Shown: in pieces, positions 1-11,310 of the stretch
Layout: every line of letters starts with the position of its first letter
How positions within the stretch are numbered: position 1 is the first letter of the stretch
NCBI GenBank assembly: GCA_035048815.1
Contig: JAUCBN010000026.1
Span: 11,911,501-11,975,500, forward strand
Origin: Abelmoschus esculentus
Taxonomy: Eukaryota; Streptophyta; Magnoliopsida; Malvales; Malvaceae
DNA length: 64,000 nt
Direction: 5' to 3'
Notes under the pieces: model-generated
Told to the model about the DNA's origin: nothing
The model's database searches: none
Seen by the model: the letters and a program-made list of their open reading frames with translations, nothing else
Position numbers and translations under genes: made by a program

Positions 1-136
1 ATTATTACTTGTCCGATTAAAATATTATTATTTTACTAATTTTCCTAGAATAACGAACCCAAAGAATCTAATCCGACCCGAATCGAATCCCTCAAACCAA
101 CACTCAAACTACTAACTCCAAAACCGGGATGTTACA
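1..136 (-). mobile_element. Reversed tip of a chromovirus LTR, cut by window edge
   Basis: Read on the minus strand from 136 downward, this begins with TGTAACATCCCG and follows the start of the chromovirus LTRs at 3008 and 11311, including the GATTCGGGTC block. It is clearly more diverged than those two are from each other, so it is a separate insertion of the same broad family. The LTR starts at 136 (CA on the plus strand) and the rest lies outside the window. It sits in the 3' untranslated part of the Athila-like element that continues to the right. Confidence 0.75.
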
Positions 137-1255
137 ACATGAAATATCAGCACAGCCAGAAAAGCAGCGAGAGCCACCAAAGGAGTCCAAATGCCGATTG
201 AAAATGTCGCACTACCGCCACTATATCAGCACCACCTGCATAAGTCAAGGTACCTTGCATTCATTTTATTGCATGGTATTTAGATTATTTTTCTTTAGTT
301 AGTTGTATTTGGGACAATGTCTGCCTCAAGTTTGGGGAGGTATCGTTCCCTACTTCATTTTCATAATGCATGATAGCTGCAGTTGTAGAAAAATAACATG
401 ACAAATGTGTAAGTTTCATGATATGTTTATGGGATTAAAGTTTATGATGTCCGATGATGATAAACTTTTTTATGGCCAATGCTTGAATTGAATATGCATG
501 ACTTGGGATTTGGATAGAACCTGCTTTAGGGGTTGGTTGGTTGTGTTTATTTTATTGTTACAAAAGTGTTTGTTTTCTATGCTTAGGAAAGTTATATAAT
601 TTTTATAGAATGAAAACTTGAATAGCTCAACATGCTTTAATGAATTTTTATATTGATAGAAAACTCCTGCTAGTTTAGTTAATGAATTTTTGAATAAATG
701 CTTAGGCAAATCTGTAGAGGGATGCTCCGATATGCCATGACAAATCCATTTGCATATGAGTTAATGAAAGAGGCACAAGGTGACGCTACACTTTTAACTT
801 GCCATGACATTGCTTGGATATTGTGTTTTAATAAATGACATCTATGGCATGAGTAGAAGGTAGTGTGACAGGCAGGCTCCCCTCGTAGCAGAATGTTTAG
901 AATTCTAAAAAAAAGAAAAAAAAAAGAAAAAAAGGAAAAAATTGTATATGGCGAGTAGTAAATTGTGCTTTAATGAACAAACATGCTTTGCAAGAATAAT
1001 GAACCTTCCTTAGAATTTTTCTAAGTTAACTAAGCATATGTTGGATATACTCACACACACACACACTTGCAATGGATATTGTCCTAGAGTAGTATTCTTG
1101 AAATTTCCTCAAGTCATATATGTTTATTCCATGACATTTTCTAAGGGCTGAAACTCTAATCATTTACTTGTCTTGATCTTGAATATTGTCATGATATTTT
1201 TTCTCTGCTAGCTGCTATCAATTGCTTGAGGACAAGCAATAGCTTAAGTTTGAGG
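137..1255 (+). mobile_element. 3' internal region and UTR of Athila-like element Ath0
   Basis: This is non-coding sequence matching the 3' end of element AthA (about 21230-22211): the shared CATAAGTCAAGGTACCTTGC block, the 'GGGAGGTATCGTT.CCTACTTCATTTTCAT' segment, a short CA microsatellite (about 1052-1066) and a terminal 'TTGAGGACAAGCAATAGC' stretch before the LTR. The first about 110 bases look like the last codons of the third ORF (compare 21180-21270). No intact gene is present. It carries exact TGYCATGRCA palindromes at 733 and 800. Confidence 0.7.
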
Positions 1256-3007
1256 TGTGATAACTCCGCAAAAAGGCTATATTTCAAGCCTTTTTACTTA
1301 AGCTATTTATTGTCTTCCAGCACATTTAGGTTCATTTAGTTGCATTTAGGATCATAACATTGCATTTGTTGGTTGTTTATATTTTGAAATATATATTGCG
1401 GAAATATATGATATTTTACGGGAAAGGTCGTGCTTTTTGTTGATATTGTGCAGGTAAAGTAAAGTGAGAAATTGAGGAAATTTGTTTTAGATTCGTAGAA
1501 GGATAGTAATGGGAAAATGCCATGGCAAATATTGAGAACTCCTGCGCTGCACTACAGGACAAGAAGATATTTTGAGAGGAGTGTCAGTTGATGCCAATAT
1601 AGCCTGGCCACAGCCATTACAACCGAACGGGACCACTACAACCTGGCCACATCCACTCGGTAGGGGACCATAGCTAATATGGCCTGATTGCAAGCCACCT
1701 CAATAGGAGACCACTGTCACCACTGTCATCTCTATAGAAATGCCATCATGTGACTGGGCTAAAATGGAATTTTCACTATCTTTTAGGGTTTCTCACCCCT
1801 ACTTTGTGAGGCATGGTGACCTTATAAAATAGCAACATTTGTTCTTGAAAAAAGAGGAACCTTTAAAGCAGATTTTGATGCACAAGGAGAGCAAAAAGGC
1901 AGTGGAGAAAGCTTCCATCTTTCTTCCCCAACCACCGTCCGAAGGGTCCCTCCATTGATCGAGCTTAAAGGGAGTGGTGTGCTAGGCATCCGAGAGGGGC
2001 TAGCATGCTAATGCGTCCCATGGTGGTCGAAGAAGTCGGCGGTAGCGCGCACCGTGGGTATCTTCTATCTTCATCCTTTTCTTTATTTTATATCTTTAAG
2101 AGATTTTATGTGGTTTACTTAAGGATGACATTAGTGGTTAATATTTGTTCTTAACTCTTTCAGCCACCATGTATTAGCTTTATTTGGTGGATGCTTTAAT
2201 GGATGATTATCTTTTGCTTTTATTAATATATTGCCTACTATGTGTTTGTGTATTTGCTTTGATCATTGTTGATAATAATCTAGGCATTGTAAGAGGCACG
2301 ATAGTGTTCCGTGTTTAGGTGTATGCTAGAGCACTCGGAAGAGGCATAGCTATAGATCCTTAGATGACCTGGAAGGGGCTAAGAGAGGATCTATGTGAGC
2401 AATGAGTTCTAGACTGAAAATAGAGCCTAATCTAAACCTAGAGCACTCGAAAGAGGCATAGGGGAGGGTTTCAACGACTAAAAGGAGTATGCTTTACCGA
2501 TAGACTAAGTATTATTCGCATGACAGGCGAAATACCATGGCATTTTAGTTTATCAGGTTCCTATGACTCAGAAGAGCGAGAATACTTTAGAAACCTCTGT
2601 CGAGTAGATATGTACCATAGTAGCTTTATGTTCGTAGGAGTAAGGGGTAAGAAGTCCATAGGAACCTCCACCAATCATTTCCAGTAAGGCTCATCAATTG
2701 AGGATCATAACGACGTGTTGCTCAATTGTATTCTCTTATCTTGCTTTTGCCTTGGAATTTACAAAGTGTTCCTCAGTTTCCTCTGTTCACTTGCAATCAC
2801 ATTACCATACACTTCACACACCATATTCATACATCTATTGTGCCACCACCATTCATCCCATTTTGCTGTAGCATATTTTAGTTGCTTGCATTCTGAAATT
2901 GCCATAGCATTTCACCATTACAACTTCTTTATATCTCTATCTTTATTTTCCTTTTAGTTAGTGACACCTTTTTGCCTTGATAAAATTGACTTACACTTTA
3001 CTCTGAT
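1256..3007 (+). repeat. 3' LTR of Ath0, first part
   Basis: The LTR begins TGTGATAACTCC, directly after a purine-rich AGTTTGAGG tract, and aligns along its whole length with the LTRs at 22212, 25242 (reversed), 34717 (reversed) and 47321 (reversed). It is interrupted at CTGAT (3003-3007) by the chromovirus and resumes at 14774. A TATA-like TATAAAA lies near 1823. Short ORFs inside are LTR sequence, not genes. It carries an exact TGCCATGGCA at 1518-1527. Confidence 0.85.
1823..1829 (+). promoter_or_regulatory. TATA-like box in Ath0 LTR
   Basis: TATAAAA lies about 570 bases into the LTR, at the position expected for the U3 promoter. The related LTR at 22212 has an equivalent A/T tract before the same GGTGACC block. 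Function is inferred from position only. Confidence 0.4.
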
Positions 3008-4898
3008 TGTAACATCCCGTTTGGGGGGTTATTAGTTTAGGCTTAGTTAGGAGAATTCGATTCGGGTCAAATCGGGTTCTCCTGTTCATTATTTCGGGGA
3101 AAATAAAATAAGGATATTTTTAATTAAGAAAAATAATAATTTTGGAATATGGTTTGAAATATTAAAAATATGTTTCAAAATTAAAGAAAAGTAATTTGGA
3201 TTTATTATTGATTTTTTTATTATGCCTAATTATGCATAAGTGACCAATTTGTAATTTTTGAAAAAATTGGAGGACCAATTTGGTAATTTTCGGAAATTTC
3301 ATGTTTTAGTGACTAAATTAAAAAACAAGCTAAACTTAGAATCCTTAGAGGGCCATAAACCCATTTCTAAATTTTAATAATGATTTATTCACCAAAATGT
3401 ATTTTAATTACTTTAATTAGAGATTTTAATCATTTTCTCTCAAAACTATTTTTTGTTCTCATTTTCTCTCATCTTTTTCTCTCATTTTCTCTCCACTTTC
3501 TTTTCATCTTTTCTCTTCAATTCCTTGCTGACTTTTGCATCTTTTTCCATAAAGATTACATCATTTTCATCATCTTTCCATCTTTTACAAAACCTAAGCA
3601 TCAATTTCATCAAATCAACATCAAATTGCAAGGAATCAAGAAGAGGAAATTATATCTTTTTGGTGAATAGATCTTGAAGGTAATTTTCTGGATTTTTATT
3701 CTTTTCTAAGGTTCTTTATTGAAATTCCCAAGTATTAGCTTGCTAATCTTTGAATAAAAACTTAATCCTATGTTTTTAATGTTAGATCTATTGTTTTTGT
3801 GAAAGTTTTTGTGAAATCTTTTTGGATCTCATTCAATGCTGGAATTAGATGAATTCAATTTTGTTTTTATGTTAATTAAATGATTAATTGAATCTTCATT
3901 TGTTTGCACATTAATGTAATCCCGGAATAATACAACTGGTGTAGTTTTAAGGTTCTTTTCGGTTGTTTTAGGGGTTGTTTTAGATGCTTTAATGTTGCTG
4001 GATATATAAGGATGGTTTGGATGTATTTTTGGTTCCTATTTGGAGTGGATTAGATGTTAGATTCGTTAGGTTTTGGGCTGATGTTGTTCGGATGTGTTTC
4101 GGCTTAGTTTACGGTCTTTTCGGCTAAGTTTTTGGTAGTTTAATGGTGATCGGATATGGCTGTTGGTTTGAGCATGTTATGATGTGAGAATGCCCTGTTT
4201 TTAATGTTGTAGAAGAGGTACAAGAAGGTGTTTGATTGCTAGTGCGTTGGTGCGATCATCGTATAGGGTGAAAGCTCGTTTCGCTTGTTGGTGAGTGATT
4301 ACGGATTTAAAGCGAATCGCGTTTGGTACGGTTCTGTTTTGGGGACTATGGAAGAGTGTTAAAACCTTCCATAGTTCAAGATTAAGTAAAGTAAATGTTT
4401 TTGATAAACCGATATGAGTTTCGACTACATTTGATAAAGGCATTATGTTGGTAATGCAATGAGATTTATGAAAATGCATGAGCATGATTTGAAATGGTGC
4501 ACACATGAGAGTTACTTGCTGAAATGCATAGTTTATTTAGCATCCATGATTATGAAAAATTATGAGAAATGATTTGGAATACAATATGGTTAATTACCTT
4601 ATACATGATGGTGCCTTTGGGCATGGCTTTTGGTTCATTTGTTGAACATATTATGCATGCATTATGAGCAACAAGTTATCATGCACATATGATTATGATA
4701 TTGGCTTAGTGACACTAACTTTAGATTCGAATATGAATGACATGTCATTAGGATTGTCTTAAGTGCACTACAAACAAAATTGAGAATACAGAATATTGCC
4801 TACACGTAATAAGGGTGACTTTATGTCCAACCGTACGTGGTAGAGCCGCCTACACGTAACAAGGGTGACCGTGTGTTCAATCGTACGTGTTAGTGCTA

Positions 4899-4986
4899 AT
4901 GGTGACTTCGTGTCATGTCAATGGTGAATTCGTGTCATGTCGATGGTGACTTTGTGTCTTGTCAATGGTGACTTCGTGTCATGACG
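4899..4986 (+). repeat. 22-bp tandem repeat, four units, in 5' LTR
   Basis: Four consecutive 22-bp units start at 4899, 4921, 4943 and 4965, each beginning ATGGTGA and containing CGTGTCATG or a one-base variant. The 3' LTR has only three units at 13197-13262, so unit number changed after insertion. Confidence 0.9.
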
Positions 4987-5720
4987 GGACAATGGTCTCT
5001 AACAATGTATCCGTATATTCGGTGAACTCAAGGTTCACATTAAAGTGGTCACTAGAATGCCAATATACATATATGAATTTGAGAAGAAGATTGTGCATCA
5101 TTTATAAATTGTTTTGATAAGGTTATGTAAACTCAAGAATGCATATGGTTTAAAGAACATGAGCATGAGATGTTAGCATGCATGATTTAACAATGTATTA
5201 CAAATTATGGTTTTATCATGGTTTTAAATAGATGCATTGATGATTTGTGTAGAGCTTCCTCATTAAGCATGTTTGCTTAAGCTCTCTTTTCATCCTTGCA
5301 GAAAAATAAAGGCACTTGGGGATTCGTTCGAGGCAATGAAACCAAGGGGAAGAATCACTTGGATTTGGTATGTTTTTGACAAATAAATTGGGCAAGGTAA
5401 TGTGTAACCCAACCTATGTGAGGAGTGTGTACTTAGGCTTTGGTTTATGTTGTAATAAGACCATTATTGTTTGATTGTTAATTGTTGGACCATGGAATTG
5501 TTTGGATTGTTGAAGCATGTGTTTGCATGATTGTTATGTTGTTAATCATCTTTTAGGAAGCATGCCTATAGATTGAATGATGTCCGTGACATTATAAATC
5601 ATGTGTCATAAGTTGTTAATTATGCCTAGGACTGATGCATTTAGTGGTAGAAATTAATGGTTGAGTATTGAGTAATTGGTGTGCACTTAGTGTAATGAAA
5701 CTTTTGGTTCCAGACCCAAA

Positions 5721-5897
5721 GTTTCGAAACCTTTGGGTGAAGGTCCCGAAACCTTTGTCAAATAGTTTCGAAACCTTCAGGAGGTTTCGAAACCTTGCGG
5801 GCAGTTTCAATTCTAGATAGCTACTGGACGCGAAAAGGTTCGAAACTTTTTGAACCTTTTACAAAAAGTTTCGAAACCTCTGGGAAGGTTTCGAAAC
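5721..5897 (+). repeat. Cluster of GTTTCGAAAC palindromes in 5' LTR
   Basis: Exact copies of the self-complementary 10-mer GTTTCGAAAC start at 5721, 5765, 5784, 5868 and 5888, usually flanked by AGG or CCT so that the palindrome extends to AGGTTTCGAAACCT. Several degenerate copies lie between them. The function is not known from the sequence. Confidence 0.9.
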
Positions 5898-6482
5898 CTT
5901 TGATCACCAAGAATTAGAAGTTGCTAGAAATTATATTTTAATCCCGAATATCTTCCTTTGTTCGATTAAGGTACTTATAGATGTTATTTTGAGCTGAAAT
6001 TTTGCATGCATGCATAAAGTTGATTTAATTTCAAGATAGTTAACCTAAATTGGATGAAGTCCTTGTATTTTGGAAGATTTACATTTTGGTCCTTAAATTA
6101 AAGAAACATACAATTGATGATGTTAAAATGATCCGTTTGAGTTGAAATTTTCTGTGAAGAATGCTTGAGTGTTTAATTGAACTTTGATGGAAAGAATTTA
6201 TATTTTATTATTAGGATTTAAAAGTTATACGTTTTAGTCTTTAATCTACTTGAGTGTTTAATCGAATGTTTGTTTCTAGTTAATGTGTTATCGATAATGC
6301 TTTGTATGAGACCTTGTCACGTGGGAATAAGATTGTGCATCTAGGTAAAATAAAATAAAAATATATATAACAGATTTTAGGGTTGTTTATCGAATCGGAC
6401 CTTCGCGGGTTTGGTTTGATATTCCCCGTGTAACCCGTTAGTGCCGGTTCCGTCTAGGCCGGGCTAAGGTATTTACATTTGG

Positions 6483-6498
6483 TGGTATCAGAGCCAGG
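6483..6498 (+). other. Primer binding site (tRNA-iMet type), chromovirus
   Basis: TGGTATCAGAGCCAGG, five bases after the LTR end, is the classical complement of the initiator methionine tRNA 3' end used by plant LTR retrotransposons to prime minus-strand DNA. Confidence 0.9.
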
Positions 6499-6804
6499 TT
6501 AATAAAATGTGTTATTGGTTTGTAGAGTGTGTAGTTGGTTTGTCAAAATACGTATTAGTTTGCTATATTTTGTGGCTGGTATGTTAGAGTATAAGATTGA
6601 ACATGATATGTTGATGTTGTGTGCATACCTATACATTATGAGTGCACCTAGAATAATTATGAGTAAAAAGAGGTGGATAGTTACACATTTCCAATTCCAA
6701 CATGTTTTTAGATGTTCTTTGATTTCCCTTGGATCTTGCCCGAATGTAAGTTTATTATGTCTTGATATTATGTTTTAAAATTGCATGTTTGAAGTTTTTG
6801 GATA

Positions 6805-8259
6805 ATGCCTCCAAGACGTGAGACACACTCTAGTGCAAGCTTGATCACCGATGGTCAGACAGAGGGAGAGGCGACTATGAGGGAGGAACCGCTTCCACCT
6901 CCTCCACCAGTTGGCGTGCCACCCGCTGGTGTGCCTTCGGTTTTAGTGGGAGGCCAGTTCGGAGAGTTTGCACCTTTCATATAGGCTATGACGGGTGCGT
7001 TTCAGGCGGCTATGGCTGGAGTGCATGTACCGGCTCCCGCACCTACCGTTATGGTTACCCCAGGGCTACCACTTGAGCGATTGTGTAGCTTGGGAGGTGT
7101 TGAGTTTCGTGGATCTGACCCGAGTATAGCTGAGGAGTGGTTGGCTAGCACTGAGAGGATTTTAGATCAGATGGACTATCAGGATGCCCGTAGGTTTGGT
7201 TGTGTGGTCTCTCTGCTTCAGGGGGATGCTTATAGATGGTGGACTACCACGAGAGCGGGTGTAACAGTTGCTAACCTGACATGGGAGTACTTCAGGACCG
7301 CCTTTGTGCGGAAGTTTTTGGGTCCACAGTATGAGATACAGTTTATCAGATTGAGTCACTATGCGCCGGAGTTGGTTCCTACGGAGCATAAGAGATGTGA
7401 TAGGTTCCGATATGGTTTGGATCCGGAGATCAAGACGTACTTGTTGGCTGCGGAGTACACTGAGTTTGATGTGCTCGTGAATAGGGCTAAGGATGTTGAG
7501 GAGTCCTTGAGGGAGGCTAGGAAGTCTTCCGATGTTGGGAAGAGGCCTGCTGAGGCTAGTACCCAAGGTGGTAAGGGTAAGAGGTTTCGGGACAATCGAT
7601 ATAGAGCTGATCGATGCCGGGGTAATTTTGGACACGGCGGTCGTGCTCAGCAGTTTGGTGGAGATGGTGGTGATATAGCAGTTTGTAACTTGTGTTCTAG
7701 ACACCATCCGGGAGAGTGTTGGTGGGCCACTGGTGCCTGCATGGGTTGTGGATCTAAGGATCACAGGAAAAGGGATTGTCCAAGGTTTGCTGGTGAGGTT
7801 GGTAACCGAGCTGAGGCTGCCGTGGTGCCTGGCAGAGGACGCGTTGGAGGTAGAGGTCCTTTTCAGAGACAGGGAGATGGCCGTAGAGTTTATGCTCAGC
7901 GTGGGACCCGTAATACTACGGATATGATTGCAGGTACTTTTTCTTTACGAAATGTACCGTTATTTTCTTTGATAGATTCGGGATCTACGCATTCTTATGT
8001 TTTGAGTGAGCATGCATATATGTTGGATATGCCTGTTGATGTTTTAGATGTGGGAGTTGTGGTTACTAGTTCTTTGGGTGAGACAGTGACCGTAAAAAGG
8101 TTGTATAGGAGATGTCCGTTGGAGGTGCAAGGGCATGTCTTTGAGGTTGACTTGATGGAGTTACCGTTTCATGGTTTTGACCTTATCTTGGGGGTTGATT
8201 GGTTAACACAACATAGAGCTGTGGTGGATTTTGAAAAGAAACGAGTTAGCTTGAGGTAG
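6805..8259 (+). pseudogene. Chromovirus gag and protease region
   Basis: The frame opens with ATG at 6805 (MPPRRE...), has an in-frame TAG at 6982-6984, and continues from 6988 to a second TAG at 8257-8259. Gag shows the plant chromovirus core around 'AEEWLASTERILD' and 'WEYFRTAFVRKF', then two cysteine-rich knuckles: CNLC...HPGEC near residue 293 and CMGCGSKDHRKRDC (CX2CX4HX4C). The aspartic protease active site is DSGS at residue about 391 (7975), followed by FDLILGVDWL. Gag would form the particle and protease would cut the polyprotein. Both stops look like CAG codons changed to TAG. The leader between the primer site and 6805 holds no convincing gene. Confidence 0.88.
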
Positions 8260-8277
8260 TTAGATGGTGGCGAGATT

Positions 8278-9870
8278 GTGGTTAAGAGTGAGTATACCGG
8301 ATTCTTATCCAATGTGGTTTCGGCCTTACAAGCGGAAAGGTTGATGCAACATGGTGGTATAGCATATCTAGCTTATGTGATGAACCCAGGGATAGGAGAG
8401 GTTCGGGTGCAGGATATTCGAACAGTATGTGACTTTCCGGAAGTTTTTCCTAAGGAGTTACCAGGATTACCTCCCGGTCGTGATGTGGAGTTTAGTATCG
8501 AAACTTATGCTGGTACTAATCCGGTGTCCATTGCTCCTTATCCCATGGCACCTAAGGAGTTAAAAGAGTTAAAGATGCAGTTGCAAGAGTTGCTTGACCG
8601 TGGTTTTATACGACCGAGTGTATCGCCTTGGGGTGCACCGGTGTTGTTTGTGAAGAAGAAAGATGGCACAATGAGGATGTGCATTAATTATCGGTAACTG
8701 AATAAGTTGACCGTGAAGAATAAGTATCCTTTACTGAGGATTGACGATTTGTTTAATCAGTTTCGAGGAGCAAGTGTGTTCTCGAAGATTGATTTGAGAT
8801 CGGGATACTACCAGTTGAAAGTGAAAAAGGAGGATGTGTTGAAAATGGCTTTTCGGACAAGGTATGGTCATTATGAGTTTTTGGTGATGCTGTTTGGTTT
8901 GACAAATGCTCATGCTGCTTTTATGGATATGATGAACCGGGTGTTTCATGAGTACTTGGATCAGTTTGTGGTGGTGTTCATAGATGATATCCTTGTGTAT
9001 TCACGTATAGAGGAAGATCATGATCAGCATTTGCGGATGGTGTTGCAAGCATTGAAAGAGAACCAGTTGTATGCTAAGTTGAGTAAGTGTGAGTTTTGGT
9101 TAAAAGAGGTGGTGTTTCTTGGTCATATGGTGTCGGAAAAGGGTATTAGTGTTGATCCAAAGAAGATAGAGGCTGTTATGGGTTGGAAGCAACCGAGATC
9201 GGTGTCGAAGGTTTGGAGTTTCCTAGGTTTGGCTGGGTATTATCGTAGGTTCGTTGAGGGTTTTTCGAGCATTGCTGCTCTTATGACTAAGTTGTTGCAA
9301 AATAAGGTTCCTTTTGAGTGGAAAGAAAGTAAACAAAAGAGTTTTGAGAAGTTGAAAGAAGTGTTGACTAGTGCACTGGTGTTGGTTCAACCCAAATCCG
9401 GTAAGGATTTCATGGTTTATAGTGATGCATCATACGTTGGTCTCGGGTGTGTTTTGATACAAGAAGGGAAAGTTGTAGCTTATGCTTCTAGAAAGTTGAG
9501 GGTACATGAAAAGAACTATCCGACTCATGATTTGGAGCTGGCGGCGGTGGTTTTTGCCTTGAAGATTTGGAGACATTATTTGTATGGAGAGAAGTGTACT
9601 ATATACACGGATCATAAGAGTTTGAATTATCTCATGTCACAAAAGGATTTAAATCTTAGGCAACGAAGGTGGATGGAGTTTCTTAAGGACTATGATTTAT
9701 CTATTGAGTATCTTCCGGGGAAAGCCAATGTAGTGGCTGATGCTTTGAGCCGTAAGGCGGCTGTTGAGTTGAGAGCAATGTTTGCTAGATTGAGTATTTC
9801 TAAGGAAGGTGGTTTGGTGGCGGAGTTGCAAGTAAAACCTGTTTTGGTTGAGATGATCAAGGTGAAATAG
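8278..9870 (+). pseudogene. Chromovirus reverse transcriptase and RNase H
   Basis: Same frame as gag-protease. Reverse transcriptase runs from the MAPKELKELK block (about 8545) to about 9300 with the catalytic FIDDILVYS near 8978. RNase H follows with MVYSDAS, an ELAAVV segment and the TDHKSLNYL motif, closing with KANVVADALSRK (about 9722-9756). Stops interrupt at 8695-8697 (TAA after NYR, where the family has Gln) and 9868-9870 (TAG). In RT the usual MPFGLTNAPAAF box reads MLFGLTNAHAAF, two Pro losses suggesting relaxed constraint. The product would copy element RNA to DNA. Confidence 0.9.
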
Positions 9871-9885
9871 TTAGAGGATGAGGCT

Positions 9886-11281
9886 TTGTTACCTTTTGTG
9901 GAGGATATTGTTGAGGGTAGACCGACCGAGTATTATTTTGATGATGATGAGGTGTTGTGTTTTAGAGGACGGATTGTGGTGCCGGATGATCAGGAGTTGA
10001 GGCAAGCTATCTTGGTAGAAGCTCATACTAGTCCGTTTGCTATGCATCCGGGTAGTGTGAAGATGTATAGAGATCTCAAAAGTGTGTACTTTTGGGTTGG
10101 TTTAAAAAGAGATGTGACGGAGTTTGTTTCTCGTTGTATGGTGTGTCAGCGAGTGAAAGCTGAACATCAGTTCCCTGTAGGTTTGTTACAACCGGTTCAA
10201 GTTCCGGAATGGAAATGGGAGAGAATCACCATGGATTTTGTGATGGGGTTACCTTTAACATCGTCTAAAAAGGATTCTATATGGGTGATTGTTGACAGGT
10301 TTACGAAGTGTGCATATTTTCTTGTCGTGCATACGACGTACTCCATGGATAAGTTGGCAGATTTGTATGTTTCAGAGGTGGTAAGGTTGCATGGTTTGCC
10401 TAAGTCGATCATATCGGATAGAGATCCGCGGTTTACATCCAAGTTTTGGAAGAGTTTGCAGACAGCTTTGGGTACGAGACTTAGCTTTAGTACGGCTTAT
10501 CATCCACAGACGGATGGACAGTCTGAGCGTGTTATTCAGACTTTAGAGGATATGTTGAGATGTTGTGTCATCGAGTTTCAAGGTTCTTGGGAGAAGCAGT
10601 TACCGTTGGTAGAGTATGCTTATAATAATAGTTTTCAGACAAGTATACAGATAGCACCGTTTGAGGCGTTATATGGGCGTAAGTGTCGTACACCTTTGTG
10701 TTGGAAGGAAGTTGGACAGAAGTATGTTTCTTTGCCTCAAGTGTTGAAGGATACGGATGAAAAAGTTAAGTTGATATGTACTAAACTTAAGGAAGCTTCG
10801 GATAGGCAGAAGTCCTATTCCGATTTGAAGCGTAGGGAGATAGAGTATGATGTTGGGGACAAAGTGTTTTTAAGGTTTCTCCGTGGAAAAGGTGATGAGG
10901 TTTGGAAGAAAGGGTAAGTTGAGTCCTCGTTTTATTGGACCATATGAGGTGTTGGAGCGTGTTGGTCCTGTTGCTTATAGGTTGAGGTTACCGGAGGAGT
11001 TGAGTAAGATGCATGATGTTTTTCATGTATCAATGCTTCGTAGATATAGATCGGATTCTTCTCATGTTGTTCCGGTTGAGGAGATTGAGTTAAGGGAAGA
11101 TATGAGTTATGAGGAAGAACCGGTGAGGATTTTGGATGTGGATACAAAGGTTCTTCGAGGAAAGACCATAGATTTGGTTAAAGTGTTTTAGAAACACCGA
11201 GGTGTGGAAGAAGCGACTTGGGAGACAAGGAAAAGCATGGAGGAACAGTTTCCTCACTTGTTTACTTCAGGTAAATTTCGA
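9886..11281 (+). pseudogene. Chromovirus integrase with C-terminal chromodomain
   Basis: The frame continues from RNase H. The zinc-binding HHCC module spans HTSPFAMHPG...CMVCQ (about 10020-10150). The DDE core has Asp in ITMDFVMGLP, Asp in IISDRDPRF and Glu in DGQSERVIQ. Around 10870-10895 two single-base losses (relative to the family reading) shift the frame, so the integrase tail 'LSPRFIGPYEVLERVG' is read in another frame from 10883. The chromodomain lies at about 11130-11275 (ILDVDTKVLRGKTI...EEATWE). It is broken by TAG at 11189-11191 where the family has Trp. Chromodomains are thought to steer integration to heterochromatin. Confidence 0.88.
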
Positions 11282-11296
11282 GGATGAAATTTTCTT

Positions 11297-11310
11297 AAGA
11301 GGGGGAGAGT
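11297..11310 (+). other. Polypurine tract, chromovirus
   Basis: AAGAGGGGGAGAGT directly abuts the 3' LTR start and is the expected plus-strand primer for reverse transcription. Confidence 0.9.

Larger units (their letters stand above)
3008..6477 (+). repeat. Chromovirus 5' LTR
   Basis: It starts TGTAACATCCCG and ends TTTACA just before the primer site. The 3470 bp contain a pyrimidine-rich block (about 3440-3520), a 22-bp tandem repeat (4899-4986) and a cluster of GTTTCGAAAC palindromes (5721-5897). Open frames on either strand are not kept apart from the LTR homology itself and are not annotated as genes. Confidence 0.92.

Noticed and set aside
4201..4506. 101-codon minus-strand frame, repeated at 12499-12804
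   Set aside because: The two are the same position of the two LTRs. Similarity comes from LTR homology, not coding constraint.
7162..7764. 200-codon open frame on the minus strand
   Set aside because: It lies antisense to chromovirus gag, has no family motif and is explained by the strong codon bias of gag on the other strand.
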